A stretch of DNA of 64,000 nt from positions 310,001 through 374,000 of the forward strand of contig RAPG01000003.1 of the NCBI GenBank assembly GCA_005239165.1. The letters are read 5' to 3'. Position 1 is the first letter of the stretch. Every line of letters begins with the position of its first letter. The notes under the pieces are model-generated. The model saw nothing but the letters and a program-made list of their open reading frames with translations, did not search any database and was not told the origin of the DNA. The DNA comes from Allopusillimonas ginsengisoli. GTDB lineage: Bacteria; Pseudomonadota; Gammaproteobacteria; Burkholderiales; Burkholderiaceae_B. The position numbers and the translations under genes are program-made. This document shows positions 42,379-52,012 of this stretch, one piece after another.

Positions 42379-42582
42379 ATGAAAACCAATCTTGGTGGTA
42401 TTGATCGCGCCCTACGCATTATTGTAGGTATTGTCCTGATTGCTCTGGTGCTTTCGGGCAACATAGGGCTGTGGGGATGGATCGGGGTTGTCCCGCTCGT
42501 TACGGGGCTGTTTGGTTTTTGCCCCGCCTATCGGCTACTGGGTCTTAATTCTTGCCCGCTAAAGCGAAAAGGCAGCGTTTAA
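42379..42582 (+). CDS. DUF2892 membrane protein
   Basis: A 67-residue protein of the DUF2892 type (MKTNLGGIDRALRIIVGIVLI, two hydrophobic helices, GLFGFCPAYRLLGLNSCP). Such small proteins often sit with rhodanese or sulfur-oxidising genes and have a Cys pair (GFCPAYRLLGLNSC) that may carry sulfur. It follows the rhodanese gene after 75 bases on the same strand. The function is inferred only from neighbourhood. Confidence 0.85.
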   Translation: MKTNLGGIDRALRIIVGIVLIALVLSGNIGLWGWIGVVPLVTGLFGFCPAYRLLGLNSCPLKRKGSV

Positions 42583-42974
42583 CACGCTTTTCGACATGCC
42601 TCTGCGTTCAGGGGGCGCGCATGTTAACTTATGTTCGGCACGTTTTGCTGCTTTCATACAGATAGCCGTCAACAACCGGGGGCGGTGTTCATATTAAGCA
42701 ATGTGTAGCCATCACCGTGGCAGTCGGGGCATACTCATACGCTTAATGTATGGACATGCCCCTATTTGGTTGTTTTACGCTTCGTGTCCGCATAACGTCA
42801 TGATTGGACAATGGCTGCATAACAAGCCGTGTGGGCTTTGAGCATAGCGCGATGCGTGCATCGCCTGGCCTGTGCCGCAAAATAGCGTACAGTCAGCGGA
42901 TGGTGCGGAGAGCTTGGTCAATGTGAAAATGGGTGTTAACCGAATGAATGCGCCGGTCGTGAGGTGGTTACGTC
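42583..42974. other. gene-free stretch between the sulfide and tetrathionate loci
   Basis: About 390 bases without a convincing gene. The only structure I see is the nested hairpin at 42726-42762 listed separately; the rest presumably holds the ttrS promoter. Confidence 0.5.
42726..42762 (+). terminator. nested hairpin, likely terminator
   Basis: GGGGCAT (42726-42732) pairs with ATGCCCC (42756-42762) and an inner CATAC pairs with GTATG, with three-base symmetric internal loops and a seven-base apex. TATTTGGTTGTTTT follows. It lies 144 bases after the DUF2892 stop and probably ends the sulfide-response transcript; a structured regulatory leader is a less likely alternative. Confidence 0.5.
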
Positions 42975-44834
42975 GTGTTTAGTCGAAGAGGGGCTCTTAT
43001 TTTCTTGACGCTGGTGCTTGTTAACCCAGCAACACCTGCTCGCGCTCAACCACAACCCGTCGCCGCGCATACGCATTCTATACAGTCTGCTGAAGCGGCA
43101 GATGTCGTCGTTATAGATCACGCGGCTAATTCAGACGCTAAACCCGCCGCCGTACGCGTGGGCGTGCTCGCCTATTTGGGCACCGAGGCGGCAGAAGAGG
43201 GCTGGCAGCCCACTCAGGTTTTGTTGAAAAAAATGTTGCCACAATACAGCGTGCAATTTTTTTATTACGACCTGGAAGGGCTGCGTCAGGCCGCCGCTCA
43301 GCGCGAGGTGGACTTTGTGCTGACCAACCCTGGTCAGTACGCTGAACTAGAGTTGGCGGTGGGTGCCAGTCGCATTGCCACGCTGGTGCAGGGAGCGCAC
43401 ACGCTAAACGGTCTTGGGCTGGGCTCTACCGTTATCGCTGCAGCAAAGCGCACAGACCTCACTCGTCTGGAAGACATGCGCAACAAAGTGGTTGCGGCCA
43501 CCACCAACGAAGGATTTGGCGGATATCAAATCGTATGGCGAGAACTGGCGACGCTGGGCATAGACCCTGCCAGTGATTTTTCCGGCACGCGCTTTGTAGG
43601 CTTTCCCATGAGTAAGGTGTTGGACGCGGTGGAGCAGGGTCAGGCTGATGTGGGCATTGTGCGAGGCTGCCTGCTTGAGTCTGAGCCGGGCTGGCAGCAG
43701 CGTTTCAAGGTACTCTCGCCGCAGCCTGAATCTGGTCTGGGTTGCGTGGTGTCAACGCGACTTTATCCTGACTGGCCTATCGCGCGTTTGCGCCATACCT
43801 CGCCTACCATAGCCAAGGATGTCGTCATTGCGCTGCTGCAAATGCCTGAGGCCAGCAACGGGGTTAGCTGGACGGTGCCGGCCGACTACCAGTCTGTGCA
43901 TGATCTATTCCGTGAATTGCAGATCGGTCCCTATTCGTATTTGCGCGAGCAAGGCCTGATGGCGCTGGCCAAGCGTTACTGGGGCATATTGCTTCTGATT
44001 GCCGTCGTACTCCTTGCGTGGCTTTTGTATACGCTGCGCGTGGAGCACTTGATTCATGCACGCACTAACGCGTTACGGAATGCGCTGCAGGAACGCAAAG
44101 AGATTGAAGCTCGCATGCGCACTAACCAGGAGCAGGTGGATCACATGTCGCGCCTGTCGATACTGGGTGAACTATCAACCACGCTTGCGCACGAGTTAAG
44201 CCAGCCGCTTGCCGGCATCGCCAACTATGGGCAAAGCCTCTTGCGGCGGCTTGATAACGGCCGGCTCACTGATGATGCCGTATGCCAAGCCGCAACTGAA
44301 ATATCGCGCCAGGCAGAAAATGCGGCAGGCGTGCTGGGTCGCATTCGCGCCTTTGCGCGCAAACGGGTCAGTGTCAGAAAGCCCCGGCATATAGCCGCCG
44401 TGGTGCATGACACGGTAGCGCTGTTTTGCGGCATGCTTGCACAGGCTCCAGTAATCCAGATCGATGACCAACTGGCATCCGAAACGCGCGTTGATGTTGA
44501 TGCTTTGCAGATGCAGCAAGTACTGCTTAACTTGCTGAAAAACGGTATGGACGCGATGCGCGCCTTGCCCGAAGACCAGCGGCTTATTGAAATCAGCCTC
44601 ACTCAGGCAGACGAGCATGTCTGCATTGCTGTGCGTGATCATGGCGTAGGCTTGACGCCAGAGCAGCGCCAGCATTTGTTCCAGCCTTTTTACACCAGTA
44701 AAGAAAATGGCCTGGGTCTGGGGCTGTCGATCAGCAGCAGTATTGCCGAAGTGCATGGTGGAAAGCTCACTGCCTTTGCGCCGGATCATGGCAAGGGCAT
44801 GATTTTTTCCCTACTATTGCCTGTATATGATTGA
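42975..44834 (+). CDS. ttrS: tetrathionate sensor histidine kinase
   Basis: A 619-residue membrane histidine kinase. It has a signal peptide, a PhnD/TtrS-type periplasmic domain (about residues 50-330; RVGVLAYLGTEAAEEGWQPT, VDFVLTNPGQYAELE), one membrane segment (YWGILLLIAVVLLAWLLYTL), and a cytoplasmic HisKA/HATPase part: H-box LSTTLAHELSQPLAGIANY, N-box LLNLLKNGMDAM, and DHGVGL with NGLGLGLSISSS. TtrS detects tetrathionate outside the cell. GAGGTGG lies before the GTG start. It overlaps ttrR by eight bases, and the ttrBCA genes follow. Confidence 0.92.
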   Translation: MFSRRGALIFLTLVLVNPATPARAQPQPVAAHTHSIQSAEAADVVVIDHAANSDAKPAAVRVGVLAYLGTEAAEEGWQPTQVLLKKMLPQYSVQFFYYDLEGLRQAAAQREVDFVLTNPGQYAELELAVGASRIATLVQGAHTLNGLGLGSTVIAAAKRTDLTRLEDMRNKVVAATTNEGFGGYQIVWRELATLGIDPASDFSGTRFVGFPMSKVLDAVEQGQADVGIVRGCLLESEPGWQQRFKVLSPQPESGLGCVVSTRLYPDWPIARLRHTSPTIAKDVVIALLQMPEASNGVSWTVPADYQSVHDLFRELQIGPYSYLREQGLMALAKRYWGILLLIAVVLLAWLLYTLRVEHLIHARTNALRNALQERKEIEARMRTNQEQVDHMSRLSILGELSTTLAHELSQPLAGIANYGQSLLRRLDNGRLTDDAVCQAATEISRQAENAAGVLGRIRAFARKRVSVRKPRHIAAVVHDTVALFCGMLAQAPVIQIDDQLASETRVDVDALQMQQVLLNLLKNGMDAMRALPEDQRLIEISLTQADEHVCIAVRDHGVGLTPEQRQHLFQPFYTSKENGLGLGLSISSSIAEVHGGKLTAFAPDHGKGMIFSLLLPVYD

Positions 44835-45462
44835 GCAATCCACGTCCACTATTTATGTCATCGACGACGATGAGTCTTTTCGGCGCTCTCTGGTGTTTCT
44901 GCTAGAGTCCGTCGGTTGGCCTGTGAGTGCCTTTGACAGTGCCGAAGCATTTCTGGCCTGTCACCCCGATCCGCCTGATGACATGGGTTGTATGGTGCTC
45001 GACATACGCATGCCCGTCATGAGCGGCCTGGCACTGCAACAGCATCTGCATCGCAATGGGTGGCCGTTGTGCATTGTGTTTATTACGGGTCATGGCGATG
45101 TGCAGATGGCGGTGCAGGCCTTGAAGGCCGGGTGCTGTGATTTTCTTGAAAAACCCTTCAAAGACCAGGCCCTGCTAGACGCTGTTGACCAGGCCGTCCA
45201 GCAAATGCACCTGGCCAGAAAAGAGGCCAGTCTTAAGGCGCAGGCCAAGGCCTTGCTCGACAAGCTTTCGCCACGAGAAGACGAAGTTGCCAAGCTGGTG
45301 GCGCTTGGCCAGCCCAACAAGCAAGTGGCCCGAGAATTAGGCATTAGCGAAAAAACCGTGCACATACACCGCCAGCATGTCATGGAAAAAACCGGGGTCA
45401 CAGGCGCAGCCGGGCTGGCGCGCCTGATGTTGACGGCGGACGCCTCGGCGCTTGATGGCTGA
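44827..45462 (+). CDS. ttrR: tetrathionate response regulator
   Basis: A 211-residue FixJ-type response regulator. The receiver has the acidic pair DDDES, phospho-acceptor Asp59 in VLDIRMPVMSG, and Lys in EKPFKDQ. The C-terminal LuxR helix-turn-helix reads LSPREDEVAKLVALGQPNKQ and GISEKTVHIHR. Phosphorylated TtrR activates the ttrBCA promoter, expected in the 208-base gap before ttrB. It is translationally coupled to ttrS. Confidence 0.92.
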   Translation: MIEQSTSTIYVIDDDESFRRSLVFLLESVGWPVSAFDSAEAFLACHPDPPDDMGCMVLDIRMPVMSGLALQQHLHRNGWPLCIVFITGHGDVQMAVQALKAGCCDFLEKPFKDQALLDAVDQAVQQMHLARKEASLKAQAKALLDKLSPREDEVAKLVALGQPNKQVARELGISEKTVHIHRQHVMEKTGVTGAAGLARLMLTADASALDG

Positions 45463-45540
45463 ATGCACATCCCGATAAAACGTTTTACGCATGTGTTTAC
45501 ATGGGGCATATAGGTAAAACCATCTAGTCAGGTAGATAAA

Positions 45541-45563
45541 GGCCACAATTACATTGTGGCCTT
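45541..45563. terminator. terminator between ttrR and ttrB
   Basis: Perfect nine-base arms GGCCACAAT/ATTGTGGCC with a TAC loop, flanked by AAA and TT so it works on either strand. It lies 78 bases after the ttrR stop and separates regulator from structural genes. Confidence 0.75.
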
Positions 45564-45670
45564 ATGTTTTGTAACCTTAGGGTATTCCCTCATAAGCTGG
45601 AATATCACTATGCAAACTACCTGTATCACGACGCTTGTGGCACTCCTCTGCATTACTTTAGAGAAGCGCC

Positions 45671-46453
45671 ATGACTGAAGTCCGCCAAGTTTCCCGCACC
45701 CCTGATGCGCCTGAAAAGGTTAGACGCCGAGGCTTTCTTAAAGAAATGTTGGGTTTGGGGGCTGCTGCCACGGTTATCCCGATTGCGCCAGCCCAGGCTG
45801 CAATGGGAAGCCAGCCGCCACGGCGCCCAGGCCATGCAGGCAAGCGCTACGGCATGCTGGTGGATTTGCGTAAATGCATAGGCTGCCAGGCCTGTACCGT
45901 GAGCTGTTCTATTGAGAACGAGCCGCCTCTGGGCCAGTTTCGCACCACGGTTTTGCAGTATGAGGTGAATCTGCCCGATCTGGCACAGGCCGCCATGCTG
46001 AGCCTGCCGCGCCTGTGCAATCACTGCGATACGCCGCCCTGTGTGCCGGTGTGCCCCGTACAGGCCACCTTCCAGCGTGAAGACGGCATTGTGTTGGTCG
46101 ACAACGACCGCTGCGTGGGTTGTGGATACTGTGTTCAAGCCTGCCCATATGACGCCCGTTTCATTAACCACGAGACTCAGACTGCCGACAAGTGCACATT
46201 TTGTGAGCACCGATTGGACGTCGGCCTGCTGCCCGCCTGTGTGGAAAGCTGTGTCGGCGGTGCGCGTGTCATTGGTGACCTCAATGACCCCGAGAGTGCC
46301 ATATCGCGTCAGATGGCAGAGCACAAGGATGAAATCAAGGTACTCAAACCTGGGATGAACACGAATCCTCATGTGTTCTACATCGGTTTGCCGGATGAGT
46401 TTGTGGATGGCATCGACGGGCAAGCCAGTGTGCGCCCCATTCTGGACATGTAG
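45671..46453 (+). CDS. ttrB: tetrathionate reductase, iron-sulfur subunit
   Basis: A 260-residue ferredoxin-like subunit with a twin-arginine signal (VRRRGFLKEMLGLGAAATV). It has four cysteine clusters for [4Fe-4S] centres: CIGCQACTVSC, CNHCDTPPCVPVCP, CVGCGYCVQACP and CTFCEHRLDVGLLPACVESC. It relays electrons from the quinol-oxidising TtrC to the molybdenum subunit TtrA on the periplasmic side. It is the first structural gene of the operon; ttrC follows after nine bases. Confidence 0.92.
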   Translation: MTEVRQVSRTPDAPEKVRRRGFLKEMLGLGAAATVIPIAPAQAAMGSQPPRRPGHAGKRYGMLVDLRKCIGCQACTVSCSIENEPPLGQFRTTVLQYEVNLPDLAQAAMLSLPRLCNHCDTPPCVPVCPVQATFQREDGIVLVDNDRCVGCGYCVQACPYDARFINHETQTADKCTFCEHRLDVGLLPACVESCVGGARVIGDLNDPESAISRQMAEHKDEIKVLKPGMNTNPHVFYIGLPDEFVDGIDGQASVRPILDM

Positions 46454-46462
46454 GAGGCAGGC

Positions 46463-47509
46463 ATGGAAATCATCGAGTTGTTGACACCGTTTTACGAGGT
46501 AGCCTGGCTGCCCTGGGCGGTGCAGTACTTTTTTCTTATCGGCATTGCGGCGACCACTGCCATGATTGCTTCGGGCTGTGCGTTTGCATCACCGGACTCT
46601 CAGGGCGCGCGGCTGTTACCCGCCGCCGTGGCTGTGCTGGCGGTGGCGGCGGTGGCCGCGCCTGTCTCGCTGCTGGCCGACCTGCATCAGCCTGGGCGTT
46701 TCTGGCATTTTTATGCGCATTTCACCCCTTGGTCGTGGATGTCGTTGGGGGCCTACCTGCTTCCAGCATTCGTCATGCTCGCGCTGGCGTTTTGCGTGGC
46801 CTGGTGGTTTGAGCGGCGAGGCGTGCTGCGCGTCCTAGGTGTTCTATTGATCGCATCCGCGCTGTCGATTCTGGTCTATACGGGTTCTGAAGTCATGGTG
46901 ATCCGGTCCAGACCGTTGTGGAACACGCCATTTTTGCCGGTCAACTTCGCCTTGACCTCATGGCTGGCCTCACTGGGTGCCATGTTGCTGGTTGCACGCT
47001 GGTTGCCGGGCGGCTTGCAGGCATTGCCAGTGGCCCTGGTGCGCAAGCTTGCATGGCTGGGGTTTATTGCACTCACTGCATGTGCCATGACGTGGGTGGT
47101 TGTCGGTGCCGAAGGTGGGGATCCTGCCTTTGATATGGCCCGACGTTTGTTTATGGAATTTCCGGCCTGGCGTCTGGCATTTATGGGCTCCATCGGTGCC
47201 GGTGTTGCGGTCATGGCGTTACTGGCATGCAGCAACAATCGCCTGGCGGGCTGGTTTTACTCGCTGATCACTGCCGGTGCGCTGCTGGCCGTCGCCTGGG
47301 TGTTTCGCTGGATTGTCTTCATGGCCGTGCAGGAAGTGCCCAAATACGGTGCGGGGCTTTATATCTATCAAATGCCACTGGGCAGCGATGGCCTGTTGGG
47401 CATGCTCGGCGTGCTGGGCCTGTGCATTGCGCTGATTGCAATCGTCACGTGGGTGGTCAATGAATTTCGTGCTGACTCGGTGCATGCTACCGCCGCAGCA
47501 CGTTCTTGA
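46463..47509 (+). CDS. ttrC: tetrathionate reductase, membrane subunit (NrfD-type)
   Basis: A 348-residue polytopic membrane protein with nine or so hydrophobic segments. NrfD-family marks are the N-terminal EVAWLPWAVQYFFLIGIAAT and a LLADLHQPGRFWHFYAHFTP loop. It takes electrons from menaquinol or ubiquinol and hands them to TtrB. GGAGG lies before the ATG. The ttrA start follows 14 bases later. Confidence 0.9.
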   Translation: MEIIELLTPFYEVAWLPWAVQYFFLIGIAATTAMIASGCAFASPDSQGARLLPAAVAVLAVAAVAAPVSLLADLHQPGRFWHFYAHFTPWSWMSLGAYLLPAFVMLALAFCVAWWFERRGVLRVLGVLLIASALSILVYTGSEVMVIRSRPLWNTPFLPVNFALTSWLASLGAMLLVARWLPGGLQALPVALVRKLAWLGFIALTACAMTWVVVGAEGGDPAFDMARRLFMEFPAWRLAFMGSIGAGVAVMALLACSNNRLAGWFYSLITAGALLAVAWVFRWIVFMAVQEVPKYGAGLYIYQMPLGSDGLLGMLGVLGLCIALIAIVTWVVNEFRADSVHATAAARS

Positions 47510-47523
47510 TAAGGAAGAATACG

Positions 47524-50500
47524 ATGAGCAACAAAGACCACGATAACGAATTGCAAGAACAGCCCGTCACGTCGAAAACCGACCTTGATCGCCGTCGCTT
47601 GCTAATGCACGGTGGCGTTGCGGCGGGTGGGCTGGCCGCCTTCGCCGTCGGATACGGTGACACGCTTTACAAAGCTGCCAAAGGTTTAACGCAGGGCACA
47701 GCAGGAGAGCCAACGGCCGATGCCTTGCGCGGCAACTCTCTTAAACCGGAGTTCGCCATTAACGCAAAAGGCGAACTGTCTGCGGCCAACGGCCAGATCG
47801 TCAGCCCCTCGAGTTGTTTGGGGTGCTGGACGCAGTGCGGTGTACGTGTGCGGGTTGATACCGCGACGAATCGCATTGTGCGCATTGCCGGCAACCCTTA
47901 TCACCCGCTGGCAACAACCAGCCCTGCCACCATGGATATGCCTGTGCGACAGGTGTATGCCATGCTCGGTGGTGACAATGGGCTAGAAGGCCGGGCTACG
48001 GCCTGTGCCCGTGGCTCGTCCATGCAGGCTCAGCAAACCAGCCCCTATCGCGTACTGCAACCACTCAAACGTGTTGGGCCGCGTGGCTCGGGGAAGTGGG
48101 AAAGCATCTCCTTCGAGCAGTTGATCGAAGAGGTCTGCGAGGGCGGTGATCTGTTTGGTGAAGGGCAGGTTGATGGGCTTCGCCCACTCTTTGATCACAA
48201 GACGCTGATCGATGCGGCCAACCCCGATTATGGTCCCGTCTGTAACCAGCTGGTCGTATCTGACTCAGCGAACGAAGGCCGTAGCGCGCTTCTGAACCGC
48301 TTTGCTCAGCAGTCCTTCGGTACCGTGAATCGCAGCAATCATGGTTCCTACTGCGGCCAGAGCCGGCGCGTGGGTGCCGCCGCCGCACTGGGTGACTTAC
48401 CCGGCATGCCACACGGCAAGCCAGACTGGAAGCACGCGAGTTTTGGTCTGTTTATTGGCTCAGCGCCTGCTCAGTCGGGCAACCCCTTTCAGCGGCAGGG
48501 ACGTGAGCTGGCTGAAGCGCGTTCGCGTAAAGAGAATCCATTCAAGTATGTCGTAGTGTCGCCCATACTTCCCACCTCATCAAGTCTGGCCTCGGGGTCT
48601 GGCAACCGTTGGGTAGCTGTTAAACCTGGTTCTGACCTGGCCCTGGCCATGGCCATGATTGACTGGATTATCGAAAATGACCGCTACGATGCCACGATGC
48701 TGTCGCAGCCTGGCCCCGAGGCTGCGCAGGCAGTCGGTGAGGCTTCATGGACAAATGCCACCCATTTGTTGGTGAGTGAGCCTGAACACCCGCGTTTTGG
48801 CACGTTTTTGCGGGGCGGTGATCTGGGCTGGAAAAAGCCTGAAGGTGACGATGTTGAAGATGTTTATGTTGTGCAGATGGCTGATGGTAGCCTGGCACCG
48901 CACACCGTTGGGCAGCCGGCCACGCTGGCGGTGGAGCCACGTGCAGTGACCTTGGTTTCTGACGGCGGTGCTGTGCAGGTGTGCAGCAGCTTCGTCAAAC
49001 TGCGTGATGAAGCCCGGCGCTTCTCGCGTGACGAGTATGCTGCCCAGTGCGGTATTGCCAGGAACACCATTGAAGAGCTGGCGCGCGAATTTACCAGCCA
49101 TGGCAAGAATGCGGTTGCCGACATGCACGGTGGCACCATGAATGGCGCGGGCTTTTACACCGCGTATGCCATTTACATGTTGAACACGCTGGTGGGCAAC
49201 CTGAACGTCAAAGGCGGGCTGGTGCTTGATGCCGGGCCATTTGGGCCATTTGGCCCGGGGCCGCGTTATAACTTTGCCCAGTTCGAAGGCAAGGCCAAGC
49301 CCAAAGGCGTGCCATTGTCGCGTAGCCGCTTTCCTTACGAGAAAACGACTGAGTACAAAAACAAGGTCAAAAAGGGCGACTCACCTTACCCGGCACGTGC
49401 TCCGTGGTACCCGGCGGTTGGCGCGCTCAGCAGCGAGATGCTGGGGTCAGGACTGTTGGGCTACCCCTACCCGGTCAAAGTGTGGCTTAACCACATGAGT
49501 AACCCGGTCTACGCCCTGTGCGGTTTCAAAAATGCATTTCTGGATAAATTGCGCGACACCAAGGCGTTGCCGCTGCATATTTCCGTTAATGCTTTCATCA
49601 ATGAGACCAATGCCTGGGCTGATTACATTGTGCCGGACACAGTCACCTATGAAAGCTGGGGTGTTGGCGCCCCCTGGGCCGACGTTATCGTCCGTTCATC
49701 AACGGTACGCTGGCCAGTGGTTGACCCTGCGGTTGCGCGCACGGCCGATGGTCAGCCTGTTAATCTGGAAAGCTTTTTGATCGGTGTGGCCGTACGTCTG
49801 GGCATGCCTGGCTTTGGCAAAGGTGTAATTTCAGACAAGGAAGGCAACCGCTACGACTTGTTCACGGCTGAAGATTTCTATTTGCGTGCACTGGCCAATA
49901 TGGCCTTTACGGCTGGCAAGCCAGTGGGTGAAGCAAGCGATGACGACATGGTGTTGACGGGGGTATCGCGCTTTGAGCAAACCCTGCAGCAAAAGCTAAA
50001 GCCAGAAGAATGGCGGCGTGTCGCCATGATTATGTCGCGCGGTGGGCGCTTTGATGACCTGCAGTCGGCATGGAATGGCGACAAAATCCGCAAGGCTTAC
50101 ACCACGCCGCTGCAACTATGGAACGAACCCATAGCCCGTATGCGGCACGCGATGACGGGTGAGCACTATAGCGGCTGCCCCACGTTTTACCCGACCCGGC
50201 TGGGTGACGGTACCCCCATGCGCGAGCAGTTCGACGAAAAACAGTGGCCATTCCTGATGACGTCTTACAAGTCTAACTTAATGAGTTCAATGTCTATCGG
50301 GGTAGATAGGCTGCGGCAGTTGCATCCGCAGAACCCGGTGTCGATCAACAAGGCTGATGCGGCCAAACAGGGGATCAAGAACGGAGATGCGATACGCATT
50401 GTGACGCCAGGCGGAGAAGTACGCGGTGTCGCGCTGGTGCGAGAGGGGATTATGCCGGGTGCGATCGCGGTGGAGTTTGGTTATGGCCATACCGAGCTAG

Positions 50501-50691
50501 GCGCCAAAAGCCACATGATTGATGGTCAGGCCTTGCCTCACAACCCGCATCTAGCGGCGGGCGTTAACCTTAATGACTTGGGTTTTGCTGACCCCAGCCG
50601 GGGTGAACACGCCAATATCTGGGTAGACTGGGTTTCGGGCGCTGCCGTGCGTCAGGGGCTGCCGGCGCGTATCGAGGCGGTTACGGTTTAG
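47524..50691 (+). CDS. ttrA: tetrathionate reductase, molybdopterin subunit
   Basis: A 1055-residue molybdoenzyme. A twin-arginine-type leader (DRRRLLMHGGVAAGGLAAF) directs folded export. The N-terminal [4Fe-4S] site is SSCLGCWTQCGVRVR with a distal Cys in TACARGSS, and the molybdenum Cys ligand is probably the one in SYCGQSRR. GGRFDDLQSAWNG and NPVSINKADAAKQGIKNGD are typical C-terminal DMSO-reductase-family blocks. It reduces tetrathionate to two thiosulfates in anaerobic respiration. TAAGGAAG precedes the ATG. It is a likely target of the ModE encoded 16 kb upstream. Confidence 0.92.
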   Translation: MSNKDHDNELQEQPVTSKTDLDRRRLLMHGGVAAGGLAAFAVGYGDTLYKAAKGLTQGTAGEPTADALRGNSLKPEFAINAKGELSAANGQIVSPSSCLGCWTQCGVRVRVDTATNRIVRIAGNPYHPLATTSPATMDMPVRQVYAMLGGDNGLEGRATACARGSSMQAQQTSPYRVLQPLKRVGPRGSGKWESISFEQLIEEVCEGGDLFGEGQVDGLRPLFDHKTLIDAANPDYGPVCNQLVVSDSANEGRSALLNRFAQQSFGTVNRSNHGSYCGQSRRVGAAAALGDLPGMPHGKPDWKHASFGLFIGSAPAQSGNPFQRQGRELAEARSRKENPFKYVVVSPILPTSSSLASGSGNRWVAVKPGSDLALAMAMIDWIIENDRYDATMLSQPGPEAAQAVGEASWTNATHLLVSEPEHPRFGTFLRGGDLGWKKPEGDDVEDVYVVQMADGSLAPHTVGQPATLAVEPRAVTLVSDGGAVQVCSSFVKLRDEARRFSRDEYAAQCGIARNTIEELAREFTSHGKNAVADMHGGTMNGAGFYTAYAIYMLNTLVGNLNVKGGLVLDAGPFGPFGPGPRYNFAQFEGKAKPKGVPLSRSRFPYEKTTEYKNKVKKGDSPYPARAPWYPAVGALSSEMLGSGLLGYPYPVKVWLNHMSNPVYALCGFKNAFLDKLRDTKALPLHISVNAFINETNAWADYIVPDTVTYESWGVGAPWADVIVRSSTVRWPVVDPAVARTADGQPVNLESFLIGVAVRLGMPGFGKGVISDKEGNRYDLFTAEDFYLRALANMAFTAGKPVGEASDDDMVLTGVSRFEQTLQQKLKPEEWRRVAMIMSRGGRFDDLQSAWNGDKIRKAYTTPLQLWNEPIARMRHAMTGEHYSGCPTFYPTRLGDGTPMREQFDEKQWPFLMTSYKSNLMSSMSIGVDRLRQLHPQNPVSINKADAAKQGIKNGDAIRIVTPGGEVRGVALVREGIMPGAIAVEFGYGHTELGAKSHMIDGQALPHNPHLAAGVNLNDLGFADPSRGEHANIWVDWVSGAAVRQGLPARIEAVTV

Positions 50692-50699
50692 CTACCCTC

Positions 50700-50722
50700 A
50701 GGCGGAAAACGCTTATCCGCCT
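50700..50722 (+). terminator. hairpin after ttrA
   Basis: AGGCGGA (50700-50706) pairs with TCCGCCT (50716-50722), with T and TCTG following. It lies nine bases after the ttrA stop, which is convergent with ackA. The tail is short, so efficiency is uncertain. Confidence 0.6.
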
Positions 50723-50794
50723 TCTGAAAGGTAGTTGAGGTATGCATACCAGCCCGAGGATGCAGGCTGCGCATTCGCCATGAACTCAGCAGGC

Positions 50795-52012
50795 TCAGAT
50801 CAATGCAAGTGCCTGGCGCGCTGCGATCCATTCTTCGTTGGTGGGTTCCACCACAACGGTAATGGGGCTGCCTGGCCTGGAAATAATGGGCTTGTTCTGC
50901 TCGTTGGCGTCTGGGTCTAACTCTATGCCCATCCAGGCCAAGTCGCGGCACACCCGTTTGCGGATTTCGGCACTGTGTTCGCCGATGCCTGCCGTAAATG
51001 CCAGCACATCCAGTCCGCCCAGCACGGCCGCCAGCGCGCCCGTCTCCCGAACAATACGACGTACATACAAGGCCAGCGCATCACGCACGCGCTCTCCGGT
51101 TTCGTCGTCGTTCTGTTCAAGCGGGAACAGCACGGGAGGGTCGGCGGACACGCCAGACAAGCCAAGCAATCCAGACTTGTTGTACAAAATGTCGGCGACT
51201 TCTTCCAGACTGAGTTTTTCGATCTGCATCAGATAGATGACGGCGCCAGGATCCAGGGCGCCGCAGCGCGTGCCCATCATCAAGCCATCCAGCGCTGAAA
51301 ACCCCATCGTGGTGGCGACACTCTGCAGGTTTTTCATGGCACAAAGGCTGGCGCCGCTGCCCAGATGGGCCGCCACGACGCGCCCATGTGCGACCTCGCC
51401 CAGTCTTTCGGGCAGCGCCACTGAAAGATAGTCATACGACAGCCCGTGAAAGCCGTAGCGACGCAAACCACGATCCCATGCGCGGTGGGTAAGCGGCAAC
51501 ATCTGTTCGATCTTGGGCATGTCGTGGTGGAAGGCGGTGTCAAAGCATGCAACCTGCGGCAGATCAGGACGGATCTTGAGCAGGATGTCGATGGCTTCCA
51601 GCGCAAAGGGCTGGTGCAAGGGCGCCAGAGGGATGTAGTTTTTCAAATCAGCCAGCACGCTGGCGTCGACCCGTACCGGCGAAAAATACTTGTTGCCGCC
51701 ATGTACCACCCGATGGACGACGGCATGCAGCTGCCGCCCGGCCAGACGCTCGGTCACACGTTCGCGTATGTAAGTGAGGGCAGAATGGTAGGGTTGTTCG
51801 GTATCAAGGGTAATGGGTATGGGCGTCATGCCGGTTTGCCCAAAGGTGCTGGATGTACGGCCGACGCCCTGAACCTTGCCATTCCAGACAGGCGTACGCG
51901 GCAGCGGGTTTTGCCCGCCGTCGAACATGGCAAACTTTATGCTTGACGAGCCGCAGTTTAGGACGAGAGTCAGGTCGCTCTGAACGGGGTAGCGATCAGT
52001 GAGTGTATTCAT
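50795..52012 (-). CDS. ackA: acetate kinase
   Basis: A 405-residue acetate kinase that interconverts acetyl phosphate plus ADP with acetate plus ATP. Family motifs: LVLNCGSSSIKFAMF, the substrate-site HRVVHGG and CFDTAFH, RRYGFHGLSYDY, VVAAHLGSGASLCA, and LAFTAGIGEHSAEIRKRV. The ATG at 52012 overlaps the Pta stop by four bases, so the two are co-translated as in most ackA-pta operons. It closes the minus-strand array. Confidence 0.93.
   Translation of the reverse strand: MNTLTDRYPVQSDLTLVLNCGSSSIKFAMFDGGQNPLPRTPVWNGKVQGVGRTSSTFGQTGMTPIPITLDTEQPYHSALTYIRERVTERLAGRQLHAVVHRVVHGGNKYFSPVRVDASVLADLKNYIPLAPLHQPFALEAIDILLKIRPDLPQVACFDTAFHHDMPKIEQMLPLTHRAWDRGLRRYGFHGLSYDYLSVALPERLGEVAHGRVVAAHLGSGASLCAMKNLQSVATTMGFSALDGLMMGTRCGALDPGAVIYLMQIEKLSLEEVADILYNKSGLLGLSGVSADPPVLFPLEQNDDETGERVRDALALYVRRIVRETGALAAVLGGLDVLAFTAGIGEHSAEIRKRVCRDLAWMGIELDPDANEQNKPIISRPGSPITVVVEPTNEEWIAARQALALI

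Noticed and set aside
42726..42762. Riboswitch upstream of ttrS
   Set aside because: Only a two-tier hairpin with a T-rich tail is seen; no known aptamer pattern. Kept as a terminator.
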